Shown here piece after piece: positions 44,859 to 54,126 of a stretch of DNA of 64,000 nt. Origin of the DNA: Microtetraspora fusca. Lineage in GTDB: Bacteria; Actinomycetota; Actinomycetes; Streptosporangiales; Streptosporangiaceae. The position numbers and the translations under genes were made by a program. Under the pieces are notes generated by a model, which saw only the letters and a program-made list of their open reading frames with translations, had not been told where the DNA came from and ran no database searches. Location of the stretch: positions 62,001-126,000 of the forward strand of contig NZ_BBYK01000052.1 of assembly GCF_001570365.1 (NCBI RefSeq), given 5' to 3'. Position 1 is the first letter of the stretch. Each line of letters begins with the position of its first letter.

Positions 44859-46583
44859 GTGAAGGCACGAAGGCTGGCCGCGTTGATCGCGCTGCTCGTT
44901 GTGGGGACCGCGACAGCCTGCTCGGGCGGGTCCTCCGGCGACGACCAGGGGAGCCACGCCACCGGCTCCCTCAAGGCGTACGACATCAACCCGGTCCCCC
45001 GGGACAAGGTGAAGGACGGCGGCACCCTCAAGTGGGGCCTGTCCACCTTCCCGACCCAGTGGAACGTCAACCAGGCGGACGGCGACAGCGGCGAGGCGTG
45101 GGCCGTCATCGGCGCTCTCATGCCCATCGCGTTCCGCTCCGACGAGAAGGGACGGCTCTCGCTCGACCGCGACTACGTCCTCCAGGCGAAGGTCACCGAG
45201 AAGGCCTCGCACGAGGTCGTCACGTACAGGCTCAACCCCAAGGCCAAATGGTCCGACGGCAAGCCGATCACGTGGCACGACTTCGCCGCTCAGTGGAAGG
45301 CCATGAACGGCCACGACAAGGCGTACGGCGACTACACCGGATCCGGATATGACTCGGTCAAGAGCGTCACGAAGGGCGCGAACGACCGCGAGGTCGTGGT
45401 CACCTTCGCCGAGCCGTTCGGCGAGTGGCGGGCGCTGTTCTCCCCGCTCTACCCGCGCTCGGCCACCGAGTCCGTGACCGCGTTCAACTCCGGCTGGGTC
45501 AACCGCATCCCCGTGACCGCCGGGCCGTTCAAGGTCGAGGGGCTCGACCCCGCGGCCAAGACCGTCACCCTGGTGCGCGATCCCTCCTGGTGGGGCGATC
45601 GCGCCAAGCTCGACCGCATCGTGTTCCGCGCCCTGCAGGGCAACGCCCTCGTCAACTCCTACAGCGGCGGCGAGCTGGACCTCTTCGACGCCGGTCTGTC
45701 GCCCACCGCGTACGACTGGGGCAAGAGCGAGCGGACCATCTCGGTGCGGCAGGCGGGCAGCACCGACTTCCGGCAGATCACGCTCAACGCCGAAAGCCCG
45801 GCGCTGTCCGACGTACGGGTCCGCCAGGCCATCGCCGTCGGGATCGACCGCAAGGCCGTCATCTCGGCCGACCTGAAGGGGATGGGCTGGCCGACGGTGC
45901 CGCTGAACAGCCACTTCTACGTCCACGGGCAGGGGGCCTACCAGGACAACGCGGGCTGGCTCGGCACGTACGACCCGGCCCGCGCCGGGCGACTGCTGGA
46001 CGAGGCGGGCTGGACGATGACCGCCGGCACCCGCAAGAAGAACGGCCAGGAGCTCGCGCTGCGCTTCCTCATCCCCTCCGACGCGCCGGTGGCCCGCACG
46101 GAGGCCGACACCGTACGCGCGTCCCTGGAGAAAATCGGGGTGAAGGTCGCCGTCGTCGCCGTGTCGAGCGACGACTACTTCGACAAGTACATCGTCCCCG
46201 GGCAGTTCGACCTGACCGCCTTCGCCTACGCGGCCTCGCCGTTCCCCGTGTCGGCCAACTACGGCGTGTACCTCAACGCGACCAGCCCGTCCTCCGGCGG
46301 CAAGCGCGAGGAGAAGCAGCAGGTTGCCAAGCAGTGGGACGCGAACCTCGGCCGCGCCGGCAGCCCCAAGATCGACTCCGCCCTGTTCACCGCGGGATCA
46401 CAACTCGACCAGGCGAAGGCCGCCGCCAAGCTCAACGCCGCCGACCGGCTCATCTGGCAGCAGGCCACGGTCCTGCCGCTGTTCCAGCGCCCCCAGACCG
46501 TGATCGCACGGTCCACCCTGGCCAACATCGGCGCCCCCGGCTTCTACGACCTGAGGTACACCGACATCGGCTTCACGGGCTGA
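44859..46583 (+). CDS. ABC transporter substrate-binding lipoprotein (SBP family 5, peptide type)
   Basis: A 574-residue extracellular solute-binding lipoprotein. A short signal (KARRLAALIALLVVGTATA) ends in a lipobox with the lipidated Cys in TATACSGG near residue 20. The family 5 fold (OppA/DppA type) shows LKWGLSTFPTQWNVNQ, YRLNPKAKWSDGKPITWHDF and VRQAIAVGIDRKAV. It should bind oligopeptides or similar solutes at the cell surface. GTG at 44859 with GGGAGG 7 bases upstream. No permease or ATPase genes follow, so it is an orphan binding protein. A likely promoter lies in the 44729-44858 gap (TACATAACG region). Confidence 0.92.
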   Translation: MKARRLAALIALLVVGTATACSGGSSGDDQGSHATGSLKAYDINPVPRDKVKDGGTLKWGLSTFPTQWNVNQADGDSGEAWAVIGALMPIAFRSDEKGRLSLDRDYVLQAKVTEKASHEVVTYRLNPKAKWSDGKPITWHDFAAQWKAMNGHDKAYGDYTGSGYDSVKSVTKGANDREVVVTFAEPFGEWRALFSPLYPRSATESVTAFNSGWVNRIPVTAGPFKVEGLDPAAKTVTLVRDPSWWGDRAKLDRIVFRALQGNALVNSYSGGELDLFDAGLSPTAYDWGKSERTISVRQAGSTDFRQITLNAESPALSDVRVRQAIAVGIDRKAVISADLKGMGWPTVPLNSHFYVHGQGAYQDNAGWLGTYDPARAGRLLDEAGWTMTAGTRKKNGQELALRFLIPSDAPVARTEADTVRASLEKIGVKVAVVAVSSDDYFDKYIVPGQFDLTAFAYAASPFPVSANYGVYLNATSPSSGGKREEKQQVAKQWDANLGRAGSPKIDSALFTAGSQLDQAKAAAKLNAADRLIWQQATVLPLFQRPQTVIARSTLANIGAPGFYDLRYTDIGFTG

Positions 46584-46780
46584 ATTGCCGCGCTGTGCTT
46601 ACTGGCCTCGCTTCGCTCGGCGGCTCGGGGCGCCTTGAGGCGATGTCTTCCCTCGTCTCTCGAGGCTTCGTTCCTCAGCCCGCTCGTTCCTCAGTCCAGA
46701 CACCGCCGCGCCCCGAGCGTGATGGTTTGGCGCCGTGATGATTGATGGGTGCTCGCGCGGGCTCGGTGGGTTGAGGTGGG
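46584..46780. repeat. Convergent intergenic region with a long-spaced inverted repeat
   Basis: GCTCGGGGCG (46623-46632) and CGCCCCGAGC (46709-46718) are perfect complements 76 bp apart, with several nested CTCG/CGAG dyads in between. The region separates two convergent genes and is probably a bidirectional terminator or a small repetitive intergenic element. Confidence 0.45.
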
Positions 46781-48466
46781 TCAGGGGGAGGGCTCGTCGG
46801 GGATGTCGGCGATGTCGTCGAGGGCGGCGGCCAGCTCGTCGGGGTGGTCGCCCATCCGCTCGGCGATCTCGATGAGCAGGTGCAGCACCTCGTGCCGGTC
46901 GTGGCCGAGATCCAGCAGCCGCTGGGCGGCCTCCCACATCTGTGGGGGGTCGCCCTCCCAGAGCCGGGCCGCGATCTCCTCGTGCCAGGCGAGGTGCTCG
47001 TCGAAGTCGGGCCGGTCGCGCTCGTCGGCGTGATCGATCTCCAGCAGGATCCGGCGGTCGCCCTCGTCCGCCGGATTCAGCGTGTCCAGGATGATCGAGC
47101 CGTGGACGCCCTGCAGCAGCGGGAAGGCGAAGGCGCGGCGGGCCAGCGCCGACAGGTCGCCGTCCGGGAGCAGCCGCTCGACCAGCGCCCGGTCCAGCCC
47201 GAAGGTGGTCGGGTCCCGGTACGCCTCGGTGAACCGGGCGGTCGCCTCCCACACCGCGTCCAGCGTCGCCCGGACGCCCTGCTCCGGCAGGCCGGTACGC
47301 GGCCCGGCGAACCGGATCCACGCCGCCAGCGCGTGCGGCATGGCCTCCTGCTCGGCCGGCCGCAGCATCACCTTCCGCGGCAGCCAGTCCAGCAGGAACG
47401 TCTCGCACTTGGCCGGGCTCACCCGCAGCGGCCGTCCGAGGTCCTGGTCGCACCCGTAGTCGATGATGTGGTCGGCGCACCGGGACGCCGCAGAGGGGTC
47501 GGAGAGGTTCTCCGCCGCGTCTGAGGCGAGGAACTCGGCCGCGAGCATCGCCCGCCGGTCCCTGCTGTACGGCGCCTCGCTGTGCGGGGGCGCGGGACGC
47601 TTGCGACCGGGCGGAAGCGCCTTGATCCGCGAGCGCGCGAACGCGTGGTAGGCGCTGTAGCCGTCGCCGACGAGCCGCGGCGCGTTCCGGCGGTCGCGGC
47701 CGAGGGAGTCCCGCGTCGCCTTCATGGCGAACTCCAGCAGCGCCCGCGCCTGCTGCGGCTCGATCTCCTCGAACCGGAGCATGGGGTTGACCGCAGCCTC
47801 CAGCCGGGCCTGTTCCAGCAGCTTGTCCACCTGGGAGGAGACCCAGGCGTCGCGGGCCATGCCGCGCATGTTGTAGTCGACGACCACGACCAGGGCGTGC
47901 GTGTCCTCACCGTTATAGGCGAAGGTGCACACCACCGTGTCCTGGTCGCCGTAGACGTCCCTGGACACGTAGCACCCGGCCGGCTTCACCGCGCCCACCC
48001 GGTCGGCCCACCGGGGGCGGGCGACGTCGGACTCCATCAGAGCGAGGGCGGCGCCCTCGGCCTTGGCGGCCTGGCGGGCGGTGCCGAGGTAGGCGACGGA
48101 GATCAGCAGGGTGAGGGCGGCGGGCGTGCCGGCCTTGGCGGCGTAGTCGACCAGGCCCTCACCGAGGATCTGTTCGACGTCGCCGCCGCGCAGCCTCCGG
48201 CCCCACCAGGCGCCCAGCATGTCCGACACCATGAGCTCCGCGTCCAGCGGGCTCCGTACGGCGAGCAGTTCGCGCGCCGCGAGAAGCATCTCGGCGAAGA
48301 CGTCGTCCGGGGTCTGCGTCTCCCGGGGATCGCGCCGCCTGCGCCCCCTCACCGGGCCGCCCCGCCGCGTCCGGGCGTGCGCGAGCCCGGCCTGCGGTGA
48401 TTGTCGGGGAGCTCGCTCACGGAACCCACCTTCTCGCATTCCCGGCCTGATCGGCATCCGGAACAC
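46781..48466 (-). CDS. Unknown protein of about 550 residues with a DUF1841-like C-terminus
   Basis: A soluble protein of 561 residues if the first ATG is used; an ATG nine codons in is also possible, and the first 45 residues are basic and low-complexity. I see no signal peptide or membrane helix. A central region (about 140-290) contains VVCTFAYNGEDTHALVVVVD. The C-terminus, DFDEHLAWHEEIAARLWEGD with LGHDRHEVLHLLIEI, resembles DUF1841 proteins with conserved His and Glu, which may bind metal. Upstream on the same strand is an 80-residue unknown gene. No function is assigned. Confidence 0.75.
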   Translation of the reverse strand: MFRMPIRPGMREGGFRERAPRQSPQAGLAHARTRRGGPVRGRRRRDPRETQTPDDVFAEMLLAARELLAVRSPLDAELMVSDMLGAWWGRRLRGGDVEQILGEGLVDYAAKAGTPAALTLLISVAYLGTARQAAKAEGAALALMESDVARPRWADRVGAVKPAGCYVSRDVYGDQDTVVCTFAYNGEDTHALVVVVDYNMRGMARDAWVSSQVDKLLEQARLEAAVNPMLRFEEIEPQQARALLEFAMKATRDSLGRDRRNAPRLVGDGYSAYHAFARSRIKALPPGRKRPAPPHSEAPYSRDRRAMLAAEFLASDAAENLSDPSAASRCADHIIDYGCDQDLGRPLRVSPAKCETFLLDWLPRKVMLRPAEQEAMPHALAAWIRFAGPRTGLPEQGVRATLDAVWEATARFTEAYRDPTTFGLDRALVERLLPDGDLSALARRAFAFPLLQGVHGSIILDTLNPADEGDRRILLEIDHADERDRPDFDEHLAWHEEIAARLWEGDPPQMWEAAQRLLDLGHDRHEVLHLLIEIAERMGDHPDELAAALDDIADIPDEPSP

Positions 48467-48498
48467 GGCCCGGTGACTTCCCTGTTATACGGACGGCG

Positions 48499-48741
48499 CT
48501 ATTCCGCCCGGGAAGGCGGCGCCGAGTTCACCAGGGCGAGCAGGTGCTCGCGCGCGATCCATTCGACCGTCGCCGGCGTGGCGCGCAGCCCGAGATGCTC
48601 GGTGCAGGCCCAGACGTCCGCGACACAGCGGCTCACCCTTTCCGCGGGCACGCTGAAGAACTCCGCGGCCAGACGGGCGCTGACCGGCTCGAGCTGGGGC
48701 GTCGGCGCGCGGCCGTCGACCCGTGTGGCGAGTACGGGCAT
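48499..48741 (-). CDS. Small helical protein, 80 residues, unknown
   Basis: A compact protein starting MPVLATRVDGRAPTPQLEPV; the rest is predicted helical and ends with PATVEWIAREHLLALVNSAP. The helical pattern with VSRCVADVWACTEHLG resembles small three-helix proteins (DUF3562-like) of unknown role. GAGG lies 9 bases before the ATG. It is 32 bp upstream of the larger unknown gene on the same strand, so the two may form an operon. Confidence 0.6.
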   Translation of the reverse strand: MPVLATRVDGRAPTPQLEPVSARLAAEFFSVPAERVSRCVADVWACTEHLGLRATPATVEWIAREHLLALVNSAPPSRAE

Positions 48742-48870
48742 CGTCGCATTCCTCGCTGAGTGAACACCCGGCGGTCTCCGCGCCGGAAATGACAGGGACC
48801 GGCCGCTTTCATTCCATAACTTTCCGCAGACGTGTCAACCCCTCACGGAGCTCCATGCAAAGCTGTCCCC

Positions 48871-49437
48871 ATGCGTATCCAGCTCGCCCAGCGTCAGGAC
48901 GCCGACGACCTGCTCAGTCGGAGCTCCCTGGCGCTGCTCGTCGGCATGCTGCTTGATCAGCAGATCCCCATGGAGTGGGCGTTCGCCGGCCCGCGCACCA
49001 TCGCCGACCGGCTGGGGCATGATCTGGACGCGCGGGAGATCGCCTCCTATGATCCTTCGGAGTTCGTGGCACTGTTGGCAGCCAAGCCGGCCGTCCATCG
49101 GTATCCGGGCTCCATGGCGGGCCGGATCCAGCGACTGGCCGCCTATCTGGTCGAGCATTACGATGGCTTGGCCGACCGGGTGTGGGAGGATGTCGACGAC
49201 GGTGCCGAGTTGCTACGCCGCCTGCTGGCGCTGCCCGGGTTCGGCAAGCAGAAGGCACAGATCTTCCTCGCGCTGCTCGGCAAGCAGCTCGGGGTCCGCC
49301 CGCCCGGCTGGCGCGAGGCCGCCGGGCCGTACGGCGCCGAGGGTGTGCACCTGTCCGTCGCCGACGTGGTCGACTCCGCGAGTCTCGGTCTGGTGCGGGC
49401 CGCCAAGCAGGAAGCGAAGAGGTCCGCCAAGAAGTAA
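48871..49437 (+). CDS. HhH-GPD-family base excision repair protein
   Basis: A 188-residue protein of the HhH-GPD DNA glycosylase-like superfamily. The helix-hairpin-helix reads LLALPGFGKQKAQIFLALLG near residue 125. The N-terminal LLVGMLLDQQIPMEWAFAGP matches the usual first helical half. It is shorter than Nth or AlkA and has no iron-sulfur cysteines, so activity may be reduced or specialised. The ATG at 48871 follows AAAGCT by six bases, so the message may be leaderless. A role in removing damaged bases is inferred from the fold. Confidence 0.85.
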   Translation: MRIQLAQRQDADDLLSRSSLALLVGMLLDQQIPMEWAFAGPRTIADRLGHDLDAREIASYDPSEFVALLAAKPAVHRYPGSMAGRIQRLAAYLVEHYDGLADRVWEDVDDGAELLRRLLALPGFGKQKAQIFLALLGKQLGVRPPGWREAAGPYGAEGVHLSVADVVDSASLGLVRAAKQEAKRSAKK

Positions 49438-49777
49438 GCCCGATCCTGCTGCGTGAGATGGCGCCTTTTGACAGGATGCGTTGACCGCATGCCGGGCGGG
49501 GCTTCCGTCCGCGTATGCCCATCGCCGATGATGTAGGGCAGATCCTGCGCTACAGGGAGTGTCTTATGGATCTTGCGGTAGCGATCTGCGGCCCGACGGG
49601 TGCGTCCCGGAGCGGAGGAGGGGAGCATCACGGGGGTGTGCACGGCCGCCGGCATGACCAGGCCGTTTGGCGCGGAACCGGCGTCACGCGGTAGGCAGAG
49701 ATCAGGACACGACCGTAAATCACAGTTATGGAGATGTGCCTCGTGGGAGACCCTGGCACGCGACGGAGGTGCCGACC
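49438..49777. other. Gap before the PP2C phosphatase gene
   Basis: A 340-bp gap without a convincing gene. A short stretch at 49480-49600 has coding-like texture on the minus strand (DRYRKIHKTLPVAQDLPYII) but no start, domain or family. It also carries CAGGGAGTGTC (49553-49563), which recurs inverted at 58670-58680. It could be the scar of an old insertion. A promoter for the phosphatase is expected in 49680-49760. Confidence 0.4.
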
Positions 49778-51868
49778 GTGAGCGCCGAAACCTCCGTGCC
49801 CCGTCCCCGGGAGTCGGGTTTGGACATCTCAGACTCCGGCCTCTTCCGTGGCCTCATGTCGGAGGCCCCCTTCGCTTTCGCGTTCTTTGACGCGTCTGGG
49901 CGGTTCGTCCGTGTCAATTCGACCTTTACAGAGCTGACCGGCCATCCTGTCGAGCGGCATCTGGAGATGACGCCCGCCGAGCTGCTGTCTGCCGATCTCG
50001 CCACCATGATCGAGTCGGCGCTGCGCAGGATCGGCGGCGAGGGCCTCCCCGTCACCGACCAGCGGATCAGGACCCGCGCCGAGAACGGCGACACCCGGCA
50101 CTGGGCGGTGTCGTTCTTCCCCATGCGCGAGGACGACCTGCTCCTCGGCACCGCGCTCTTCGGCGTCGACCTGACCGAGCGCCAGCAGAACGAGGAGGAC
50201 CTGCGGCGCAGCGAGGAGCGTTACCGCTCGCTGGTCGAGTCCCAGCAGCAGCTCGTGTGGATCACTTCTCCCAGCGGCGTCGCGATCGAGGACGCCCCGC
50301 AGTGGCGCGCGGTCACCGGCCAGGGTCTGGAGGAGTATCTGGCCCACGGCTGGCTGGACGCCGTCCATCCCGACGACCGCCCCGGCGCCGAGGAGGCGTG
50401 GCGGGAGGCGCTGCGCGGCCGGACGATGTTCGAGTGGAGCTACCGCGTCCGCACCAGGGCCAGCGGCTACCGGCACTTCGAGGTGCGCGCCGTCCCGATC
50501 ATCCGGCACGGCCGCGTGATCGAGTGGGTGGGCGCCAACTCCGACGTCACGCCGCAGCGTGAGGCCGAGGAGATGCGCGGGCGGCTGACCGACCAGCTCG
50601 GCGCGGCCGCGTTGCGCACCGCCCGGCTCCAGGGTGCGACGGCCATGCTGGCCGAGGCGCTCACGGTCGAGCAGGTGGTCCAGGTCATCATCGACGTCGG
50701 CCGTACGGCTCTCGCCGCGGACCACTCCGGCGTGGCGCTGCTCGACCCGGACCGTGCCAGCCTGAACGTGATCAACAGCGGCGGCGTGCCCGACGCGCCC
50801 GGCGTCCCCGGCGACGAGATCGCGCTCTCGACCACCAGCGTGATGACGATGGCGGTGAACAGCCGGCGCCCGGTGTTCGCCGAGTCGCCGCAGAGCCTGC
50901 GCAACCAGCTCGTCGAGGCGGGCGCCGACGACGAGCGGATCACCGAGTTCCTCGACAGCACCGACGAGCGGGGCTGGGTCGGCCTGCCGCTGCTCGCGGC
51001 CGGACGGGCGCTCGGCGCGCTGCGGTTCTCGTTCAACCGCTCGCAGAAGATCTCGCAGGAGGACGGCGTCTTCCTGGAGGCCCTGGCCGGGCAGTGCGCG
51101 CTCGCCGTGGAGCGCGCGACGCTCTTCGAGCGCGAGCACAAGACCGCCGAGACGCTGCAGCGGAGCCTCCTTCCCGACAGCCTGCCCGTGGTACAGGGGC
51201 TGGTCCTGGCCCAGCGCTTCCGGTCCGGTTCGCGACACGTGCAGGTCGGCGGCGACTGGTACGACGCGTTCGTCCTGCAGGACGGCCGGGTCGCGGCCGT
51301 GCTCGGCGACGTCATGGGCAAGGGCGTCAAGGCCGCCGCGGGCATGGGCCGGATCCGCAACGCCATGCGGGCGCTGGCGCTGACCAACCCGCCGCCGGCC
51401 GCGGTGCTCACCGGCCTCGACCGGGTCTTCGAGGCTACCGAAGAGGAGGAGCAGGTCACGACGCTCGCCTACATGGTGGTCGAGCCGAGCACCGGCGAGG
51501 GCACGCTGGCGCTGGCCGGCCACCCGCCACCGCTGCTGATCTCGCCGCAGGGCGTGGCGGTGCTGCACGAGACCGAGCCCGGCACGCCGCTGGGCTGGGC
51601 GACCAGCCGCAAGCAGTTCAGGTTCTGCGTCCCGCCGGGTCACACCGCGGTGCTGTACTCCGACGGTCTGGTCGAGAACCGGAAGCGCGGACTGGACGCC
51701 GGACTGCGGGATCTGTCGAACGTCGTGGCCGAGGCACCGCCCGAAGTCGTAGCAAGTCCCCACATGTTGCTGGATTTCCTGGTAGATCGGATGCTGGCCG
51801 GGTATGAGCAGGATGACGACGTGACCGTGCTCGCGGTCCACGTACCTCCAGCCACGAAGAGTGACTGA
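49778..51868 (+). CDS. PAS-PAS-GAF sensor with SpoIIE-type PP2C phosphatase domain
   Basis: A 696-residue cytosolic sensor phosphatase. Two PAS domains lie at about 22-130 (FAFFDASGRFVRVNSTFTEL) and 145-265 (RYRSLVESQQQLVWITSPSG), a GAF domain at about 285-455, and the SpoIIE/PP2C domain from about 480, with metal-binding Asp residues in GGDWYDAFVL and VLGDVMGKGVKAAA and the C-terminal YSDGLVENR. Such proteins dephosphorylate anti-sigma-factor antagonists in actinobacteria, tuning stress or developmental sigma factors. The frame extends upstream to a TTG at 49667; I choose GTG 49778, 8 bases after GGAGG. No anti-sigma or antagonist gene is adjacent. Confidence 0.92.
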   Translation: MSAETSVPRPRESGLDISDSGLFRGLMSEAPFAFAFFDASGRFVRVNSTFTELTGHPVERHLEMTPAELLSADLATMIESALRRIGGEGLPVTDQRIRTRAENGDTRHWAVSFFPMREDDLLLGTALFGVDLTERQQNEEDLRRSEERYRSLVESQQQLVWITSPSGVAIEDAPQWRAVTGQGLEEYLAHGWLDAVHPDDRPGAEEAWREALRGRTMFEWSYRVRTRASGYRHFEVRAVPIIRHGRVIEWVGANSDVTPQREAEEMRGRLTDQLGAAALRTARLQGATAMLAEALTVEQVVQVIIDVGRTALAADHSGVALLDPDRASLNVINSGGVPDAPGVPGDEIALSTTSVMTMAVNSRRPVFAESPQSLRNQLVEAGADDERITEFLDSTDERGWVGLPLLAAGRALGALRFSFNRSQKISQEDGVFLEALAGQCALAVERATLFEREHKTAETLQRSLLPDSLPVVQGLVLAQRFRSGSRHVQVGGDWYDAFVLQDGRVAAVLGDVMGKGVKAAAGMGRIRNAMRALALTNPPPAAVLTGLDRVFEATEEEEQVTTLAYMVVEPSTGEGTLALAGHPPPLLISPQGVAVLHETEPGTPLGWATSRKQFRFCVPPGHTAVLYSDGLVENRKRGLDAGLRDLSNVVAEAPPEVVASPHMLLDFLVDRMLAGYEQDDDVTVLAVHVPPATKSD

Positions 51869-52087
51869 ATGAAACAGTCATAACGGTTGCTTTCGGGTAT
51901 CGGTCCCCCTCATCCGTACGCACTACTGTCTCGGTCGGCCTAGGGTGGGAAGGCAACCGGCCGGAGGTGGCCGTATGGACCGCCGTGGCGTGTCACAATG
52001 GCATGTCGCGGTCCGCGCGGCCTCACCATCGGAAAAGAAGCAACCATCTGGGTCCATTCTCGCCATGCGTTCGTTCGAGAGGTGTTC

Positions 52088-53734
52088 GTGTCGCCTGCAA
52101 GTTCGACTCGCTCGAAGCCGTCGGAGCTGAACGAGCCAGTGATTCAGCAGCTCCTCGAGCGTGGGCGCTCGCAGGGTTTCCTCGAGTCCGAGGATGTCCG
52201 CAGGGCCTTCGAGGAAGCGGACATCCCGCTGTCGCACGCCGCTGGATTCCTGCGCAGCCTCAGCAAGGAGGGTGTGACCGTCGTGGTCACCGCGGCCGAT
52301 GCCGCCGCGGCGCCCAAGCGGTCTCGTGGCCAAGCAAAGCGCCGCACCTCCGCCCCGGTCAAGAAGACCACCAAGTCCGCCGCAGCCAAGGAGGCGCAGC
52401 CGGAGACCGTCACCGCCGTGGTGACCGACTCGGCTGACCCGGCCCCCGCGCCCGCGCCGAAGCGGCCCGCCGCGAAGAAGGCCGCTCCGGCCAAGAAGAC
52501 CGCGGCGCCCGCGACCAAGCCGAAGCCCGCGGCTCCCGCCGCCGGGCCCGACTCCAAGCCCGTCAAAGCGGAGCCGAAGCCCAAGTCGTCCGACATCGAC
52601 GACGAGGAGGACATCGACCTCGAGGGCGACGTCGAGATCGAGGACTTCGACCTCGAGGTGGAGGACGTCGAGATCGAGGCCGACTCCGAAACGGACACCG
52701 ACGCCGACACCGAGGGTGACGGCGCGGAGAAGGCGGCGACCGCCGCCCAGTCCGAGGACGAGGTCCTCATCCTCACCGACGATGACGACGACGCTCCGGT
52801 GGCCCAGGTCGCGGCCGCCGGCGCCACCGCCGACCCGGTCAAGGACTATCTCAAGCAGATCGGCAAGGTCCCCCTGCTCAACGCCGAGCAGGAGGTGGAA
52901 CTCGCCAAGCGCATCGAGGCGGGCCTGTTCGCCGAGGAGCAGCTCGCCACCGACGGCGAGCAGCTTCCGGTCGACGTCCGCGCCGAGCTGGAGTGGATCG
53001 CCGAGGACGGCCGCCGTGCGAAGAACCACCTGCTGGAGGCCAACCTCCGTCTCGTGGTCTCGCTGGCCAAGCGCTACACCGGGCGCGGCATGCTCTTCCT
53101 GGACCTGATCCAGGAGGGCAACCTCGGCCTCATCCGCGCGGTCGAGAAGTTCGACTACACCAAGGGCTACAAGTTCTCCACGTACGCCACCTGGTGGATC
53201 CGGCAGGCGATCACGCGCGCCATGGCGGACCAGGCGCGGACCATCCGCATCCCGGTCCACATGGTCGAAGTGATCAACAAGCTGGCCCGGGTCCAGCGGC
53301 AGATGCTGCAGGACCTCGGTCGCGAGCCCACGCCCGAGGAGCTGGCCCGCGAGCTTGACATGACCCCTGAGAAGGTCATCGAGGTGCAGAAGTACGGGCG
53401 CGAGCCGATCTCCCTGCACACCCCCCTGGGTGAGGAGGGTGACAGCGAGTTCGGCGACCTCATCGAGGACTCCGAGGCCATCGTGCCGGCCGACGCCGTC
53501 AGCTTCACGCTGCTCCAGGAGCAGCTCCACTCCGTTCTGGACACGCTGTCCGAGCGGGAGGCGGGTGTGGTGTCGATGCGCTTCGGCCTCACGGACGGCC
53601 AGCCGAAGACCCTCGACGAGATCGGCAAGGTCTACGGCGTGACCCGCGAGCGGATCCGCCAGATCGAGTCGAAGACCATGTCCAAGCTGCGTCACCCGTC
53701 GCGGTCCCAGGTGCTCCGCGACTACCTGGACTAG
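52088..53734 (+). CDS. rpoD: Principal RNA polymerase sigma factor (RpoD/SigA/HrdB)
   Basis: A 548-residue group 1 sigma-70 factor. The N-terminal part (1-85, [20 protein letters not shown]) resembles region 1.1; residues 95-270 are a Lys/Ala/Pro-rich linker followed by a strongly acidic stretch ([19 protein letters not shown]). Regions 1.2-2 follow ([33 protein letters not shown]; region 2.4 [19 protein letters not shown]), then region 3 and region 4 with the [23 protein letters not shown]. It directs RNA polymerase to housekeeping promoters. The frame is open to 51998, but GTG 52088 after GAGAGG starts where relatives do. A hairpin terminator follows. Confidence 0.97.
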   Translation: MSPASSTRSKPSELNEPVIQQLLERGRSQGFLESEDVRRAFEEADIPLSHAAGFLRSLSKEGVTVVVTAADAAAAPKRSRGQAKRRTSAPVKKTTKSAAAKEAQPETVTAVVTDSADPAPAPAPKRPAAKKAAPAKKTAAPATKPKPAAPAAGPDSKPVKAEPKPKSSDIDDEEDIDLEGDVEIEDFDLEVEDVEIEADSETDTDADTEGDGAEKAATAAQSEDEVLILTDDDDDAPVAQVAAAGATADPVKDYLKQIGKVPLLNAEQEVELAKRIEAGLFAEEQLATDGEQLPVDVRAELEWIAEDGRRAKNHLLEANLRLVVSLAKRYTGRGMLFLDLIQEGNLGLIRAVEKFDYTKGYKFSTYATWWIRQAITRAMADQARTIRIPVHMVEVINKLARVQRQMLQDLGREPTPEELARELDMTPEKVIEVQKYGREPISLHTPLGEEGDSEFGDLIEDSEAIVPADAVSFTLLQEQLHSVLDTLSEREAGVVSMRFGLTDGQPKTLDEIGKVYGVTRERIRQIESKTMSKLRHPSRSQVLRDYLD

Positions 53735-53801
53735 GACGCCGCCCGCAGCGCGGGCACCGGCGGAACTGGACCCCGGTCGCGTTCCGGCGCGGCCACGTGA
53801 G

Positions 53802-53834
53802 CGGCCCCGCTCTCCTCACCGGAGGGCGGGGCCG
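53802..53834 (+). terminator. rpoD terminator hairpin
   Basis: A 14-bp stem (CGGCCCCGC then TCTCC pairing with GGAGG then GCGGGGCCG, one G-T pair) and loop TCACC, 67 bp past the rpoD stop. It is not followed by a U-run. Confidence 0.7.
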
Positions 53835-54126
53835 TTCCGCGTCCGTCGTTCTCCCCGATGGCACGATGTCTCCGGCTCCGCACGCCAACCCCGCGTTTCG
53901 ACCCCTGCGTTTGAGCCCCGCAGTCCGGCTCCGCGACGAGCCTCGGACTCCTGGGCGTTTTCGGCACCGACCGCTGTCGCGCGACGCCCTGATCCCGCCG
54001 GTGGCCGGGCCGCCACTTCGGTGTCGATCTACCGGCCCTCCGGTGCGTACGGGAAGGGCGGGCGCGAATCGGCTGTCCGGATGAGGCCTCGGCGGCTTCT
54101 CCGGGCATGCGAACGGCTGAATGTGA
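53835..54126. other. Gap between rpoD and yaaA, nothing firm
   Basis: About 290 bp of convergent intergenic sequence. Open frames exist on both strands, but their residue composition (Arg/Pro/Ser-rich) is what random GC-rich DNA gives. No start with a good ribosome site was found. Confidence 0.4.

Noticed and set aside
49158-49655. Minus-strand frame over the end of the HhH-GPD gene and the gap after it
   Set aside because: Half of it is antisense to a real gene; the rest has no family, start site or partner. Kept only as a note on possible remnants.
53731-54108. Frames in the rpoD-yaaA gap
   Set aside because: Arg/Pro/Ser-rich composition expected of non-coding GC-rich DNA, and one covers the rpoD terminator.
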